Part shown: piece after piece, positions 5,785-7,733 of the stretch
Position numbering within the stretch: the first letter of the stretch is position 1
Layout of the letters: every line of letters starts with the position of its first letter
Origin: an uncultured Clostridia bacterium
GTDB taxonomy: Bacteria; Bacillota; Clostridia; Oscillospirales; Oscillospiraceae
Length of the DNA: 7,733 nucleotides
Assembly (NCBI GenBank): GCA_937894515.1
Contig: CALCRH010000195.1
Span: forward strand, 1-7,733
Reading direction: 5' to 3'
Position numbers and translations under genes: made by a program
The notes under the pieces: generated by a model
Database searches by the model: none
Told to the model about the DNA's origin: nothing
Seen by the model: only the letters and a program-made list of their open reading frames with translations

Positions 5785-7733
5785 AATTCCCTTTCTGCGC
5801 TGTGCTTCGGCGCGGTCTTTTTGTGTTCCTGTGGCGGTATGCTTTTGAGCTTTTCCAGTACCGAGGGTTTCTTTTCCGCTTTGACGGCATTGGCAAGGTC
5901 AAGCAGAGAGATAGACTGTCCGGCATTGACCTGTGCTTCCAGCTCGGCAACCGTGGGCTGTTTCTGCCCGTTGTTGATGATGCCGTCGATCACGCCGTAA
6001 TCATCCTCCATTGCCATTTCAGCGGCTTTCAGATAGTTTTCCGGGCGAAAACCGGGAAGCTCACGGAAACCGTAGGTATCGCAGTAATGGTATGTTACAT
6101 CCGGCCCGCGCTTAATGGCAACGATGTCGCTCATAGACAGGCTGTGACCGGTGAAGTCTGTCGGACGGTGTAAATTGAACTGTTCAAAAGCCTGTTCTAA
6201 CCCTTCGCCCTTGGAGCCGCCGTCATAGAGCGGCTGGGTATAAACCGCCTTGTAGTTGTCGGCGCTCGGTTCCTCTTTCAGACTTCCAAAGTCTGAAAAG
6301 AATAAGTCTCGCGGGGCGGTATCCTTGAGCTGATAAATGAGAATACCGTCCTCCGGGTTTTGCATAAACCGCTTTTCCACGTCGCGGGGAGGAATATCCG
6401 CTTTGATTGCGTCCCAATCCTCGCGGGTGATACCGAAGAGCCCATTGTGTTCTACGATTTCCCGGCCATCCAGTGCCATGGCTTCGCTGTTATCCTTATA
6501 TAGCAGATATACCGTCACGTCGCGTTCCATCAGCTCCAAAGCGCGGTCTTTGGAAAGCGGCAGCATTTCCTCACCCGTATAGCCGTAGCTCTGCATGGCT
6601 TTCACGCTGATTTCCGGATCTGGCATCGGCTCATCAAGGTTCTGCTCCGGGCTGTCCGGGAGCATATCTGCGGGAGTGTCGGGAACGGCAGGCGTTTCGG
6701 GTTTTTCATCGGTGGTTTCGATGCCGGTCACATGATCGTCCTCCCATGCCTTGACCTCTGCGGCTTGCAGATCGTCAAGAATACTGATGTCAGCAAGGCG
6801 GATCGGCGCATCGTTGCCGATATTGTGAAGCTTACAGATTTCAAGCGCCGCTTCCGAGATAAGCTCCATCTGTGCGTCAAGCTGTCCGCCATCCAGCTCT
6901 TTCTTGGTCGCCATATCATAGAGCGTGTAGTCAAAGCCCTCATCGCTTCGCTGCACATGAAGGTATTTGTTATCATCGACGGTGTAGAGCCGCTCTGCGG
7001 AGAGCGCCGGTTCCGCTTCTTCAATTTCTTCTGCTTTCTGCGTAATGCCGCGTTCCTTGCAGATTTCAGCAAAGTTGCGGTCAATGTCGGTAATCAGCTC
7101 TGAAGAAGTCTTGTTGATGGCCTCCAAAGATTCTTTCAGCTCTTTCAGCTCCTTGCTTTTACTCCATGAGGCAAGATAACCGAAGCTGTTTTCGCTGGTT
7201 TCAATGCCGTAATACTGGCAGACGGCGTAAGAAATGCTCTCGGCTTCCACTTCCTCGGTGCGGCGGTCTTTCTTTTCCTCGCTATCAGCCGTCAGGTTGT
7301 GGAGCTTGGAATGGGCGATTTCATGGACGATGGCGGAAATCGTCTGTACCTCGCTCATGCCTTCACGGATGGTAATGCTCTGATCGGACAAGCTGAAAAA
7401 TCCGTCCGTATCGGCAGAAAGCGGCTTAAAGCCAATGGGAACGGGCGCAGAACGGCGCAGAGCTTCTACAAACTCATCGTACTGCCTGACATTGCCGGAG
7501 AGATCGGATGCAAGCTCCGGGAGCGGCTTGCCCTCGGTCTGCGACACATCGAACACGGATACGACCTTGAACATGGGAATTTTGATTTCCTTTTCCTCCA
7601 TGATGGCGTTTCCGTCCTTGTCAAGCATCGGCGCTTGGGTATCCGGGTCGAGCTTTACTTGCTCTATTTTCTTTTTGTACGGGGTGGGTGCGATGATCTG
7701 GATGCTCTTTGCGCCCTTTTTGACGTGCCGCCC
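5781..7733 (-). CDS. ArdC-like antirestriction/zincin protein with LPD16-like, YodL and DUF4316 modules (5' end beyond window)
   Basis: The frame enters open at the right edge (GRHVKKGAKSIQIIAP) and runs 650 visible residues to the TGA at 5783-5781; the true start lies outside. Numbering from the first visible residue, 1-75 is the second half of an ArdC-N-type ssDNA-binding domain (with FKVVSVFDVSQTEG at 55-68). A zincin site HEIAHSKLH starts at 137 (H137, E138, H141), with EVEAE at 161-165 as the likely third-ligand region. About 248-305 resembles LPD16 (KYLHVQ, DYTLYD, DGGQLD). A Pro/Glu-rich linker covers about 335-375, followed by an unnamed module with LPLSKDRALELM and GLFGITREDW. YodL is about 495-562 (GHSLSMSDIVAIKRG), and DUF4316 runs from about 563 (YLKAAEMAMEDDYG, DGIINNG). 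ArdC proteins of conjugative plasmids protect incoming DNA from host restriction; that role here is inferred. The gene is coupled to the TTRAP gene by a 4-nt overlap. Confidence 0.9.
   Translation of the reverse strand, partial: GRHVKKGAKSIQIIAPTPYKKKIEQVKLDPDTQAPMLDKDGNAIMEEKEIKIPMFKVVSVFDVSQTEGKPLPELASDLSGNVRQYDEFVEALRRSAPVPIGFKPLSADTDGFFSLSDQSITIREGMSEVQTISAIVHEIAHSKLHNLTADSEEKKDRRTEEVEAESISYAVCQYYGIETSENSFGYLASWSKSKELKELKESLEAINKTSSELITDIDRNFAEICKERGITQKAEEIEEAEPALSAERLYTVDDNKYLHVQRSDEGFDYTLYDMATKKELDGGQLDAQMELISEAALEICKLHNIGNDAPIRLADISILDDLQAAEVKAWEDDHVTGIETTDEKPETPAVPDTPADMLPDSPEQNLDEPMPDPEISVKAMQSYGYTGEEMLPLSKDRALELMERDVTVYLLYKDNSEAMALDGREIVEHNGLFGITREDWDAIKADIPPRDVEKRFMQNPEDGILIYQLKDTAPRDLFFSDFGSLKEEPSADNYKAVYTQPLYDGGSKGEGLEQAFEQFNLHRPTDFTGHSLSMSDIVAIKRGPDVTYHYCDTYGFRELPGFRPENYLKAAEMAMEDDYGVIDGIINNGQKQPTVAELEAQVNAGQSISLLDLANAVKAEKKPSVLEKLKSIPPQEHKKTAPKHSAEREL

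Larger units (their letters stand above)
1..7733 (-). mobile_element. Internal segment of an integrative conjugative/mobilisable element (Clostridia type)
   Basis: Every supported gene is on the minus strand. All but one belong to families I know from conjugative transposons of gut Firmicutes: ArdC-like with YodL and DUF4316, TTRAP, TnpV, and the giant helicase/methylase polyvalent protein. No integrase, relaxase, attachment site or element end is inside the window, so it is an interior piece. The ATPase at 4130-5404 is the only gene not typical of the module and is probably a passenger. The assignment rests on family recognition from the protein sequences, not on a database search. Confidence 0.82.

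Noticed and set aside
6728..7084. Minus-strand 118-codon frame within the ArdC-like gene
   Set aside because: Out-of-frame Arg/Ser/Lys-rich translation of the LPD16-like region; no recognisable motif or initiation signal, so treated as a shadow.
1..7733. tRNA, rRNA, CRISPR array, integrase or attachment site
   Set aside because: None seen. Nearly all of the window is accounted for by dense minus-strand coding sequence and two short spacers.

Overview
The window is the inside of an integrative conjugative/mobilisable element of the kind common in gut Clostridia (Oscillospiraceae/Lachnospiraceae type hosts). The grounds are the gene families: a TnpV-family protein, a TTRAP-type transposon-transfer protein, a multidomain ArdC-like protein with YodL and DUF4316 modules, and the front of a giant helicase/methylase-type 'polyvalent' protein. 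All were recognised from memory of these families; no search was run. All supported genes are on the minus strand, so the transcriptional order runs from high to low coordinates.

Layout in transcription order. (1) 7733-5781: ArdC-like protein entering from the right edge. It has an N-terminal ssDNA-binding-type segment, a zincin HExxH site, an LPD16-like segment, YodL and DUF4316. (2) 5784-5563: a 73-codon TTRAP-family protein, coupled to gene 1 by an ATGA overlap. (3) 5562-5405: a short spacer with a 15-bp perfect inverted repeat and a good sigma-A-type promoter. (4) 5404-4130: a 424-residue P-loop ATPase with a DUF4143-type C-terminus. It is visibly lower in G+C than its neighbours and looks like cargo inserted into the transfer operon. 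(5) 4027 to the left edge: the first 1342 residues of a giant protein. Its parts in order are an ArdC-N-like module, an overprinted hydrophilic linker, three divergent copies of one repeat with a MutS-domain-I-like module between copies 2 and 3, two beta-rich 'GD' segments, and the start of the methylase/helicase core, cut off by the window edge. (6) 3252-2899: a complete TnpV gene nested in the +1 frame inside gene 5, with its own Shine-Dalgarno sequence.

Taken together (inference), the ArdC-like protein and the giant protein are probably DNA-handling or anti-restriction factors acting on the incoming element. TTRAP and TnpV are small transfer accessory proteins, and the ATPase is a passenger. 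The strongest observations are the full-length overprinting of TnpV in the giant gene, the isolated MutS mismatch-recognition-like module that keeps the F-x-E motif, and the inverted repeat with a degenerate half-site at the predicted start of ATPase transcription. No tRNA, rRNA or CRISPR array was seen.
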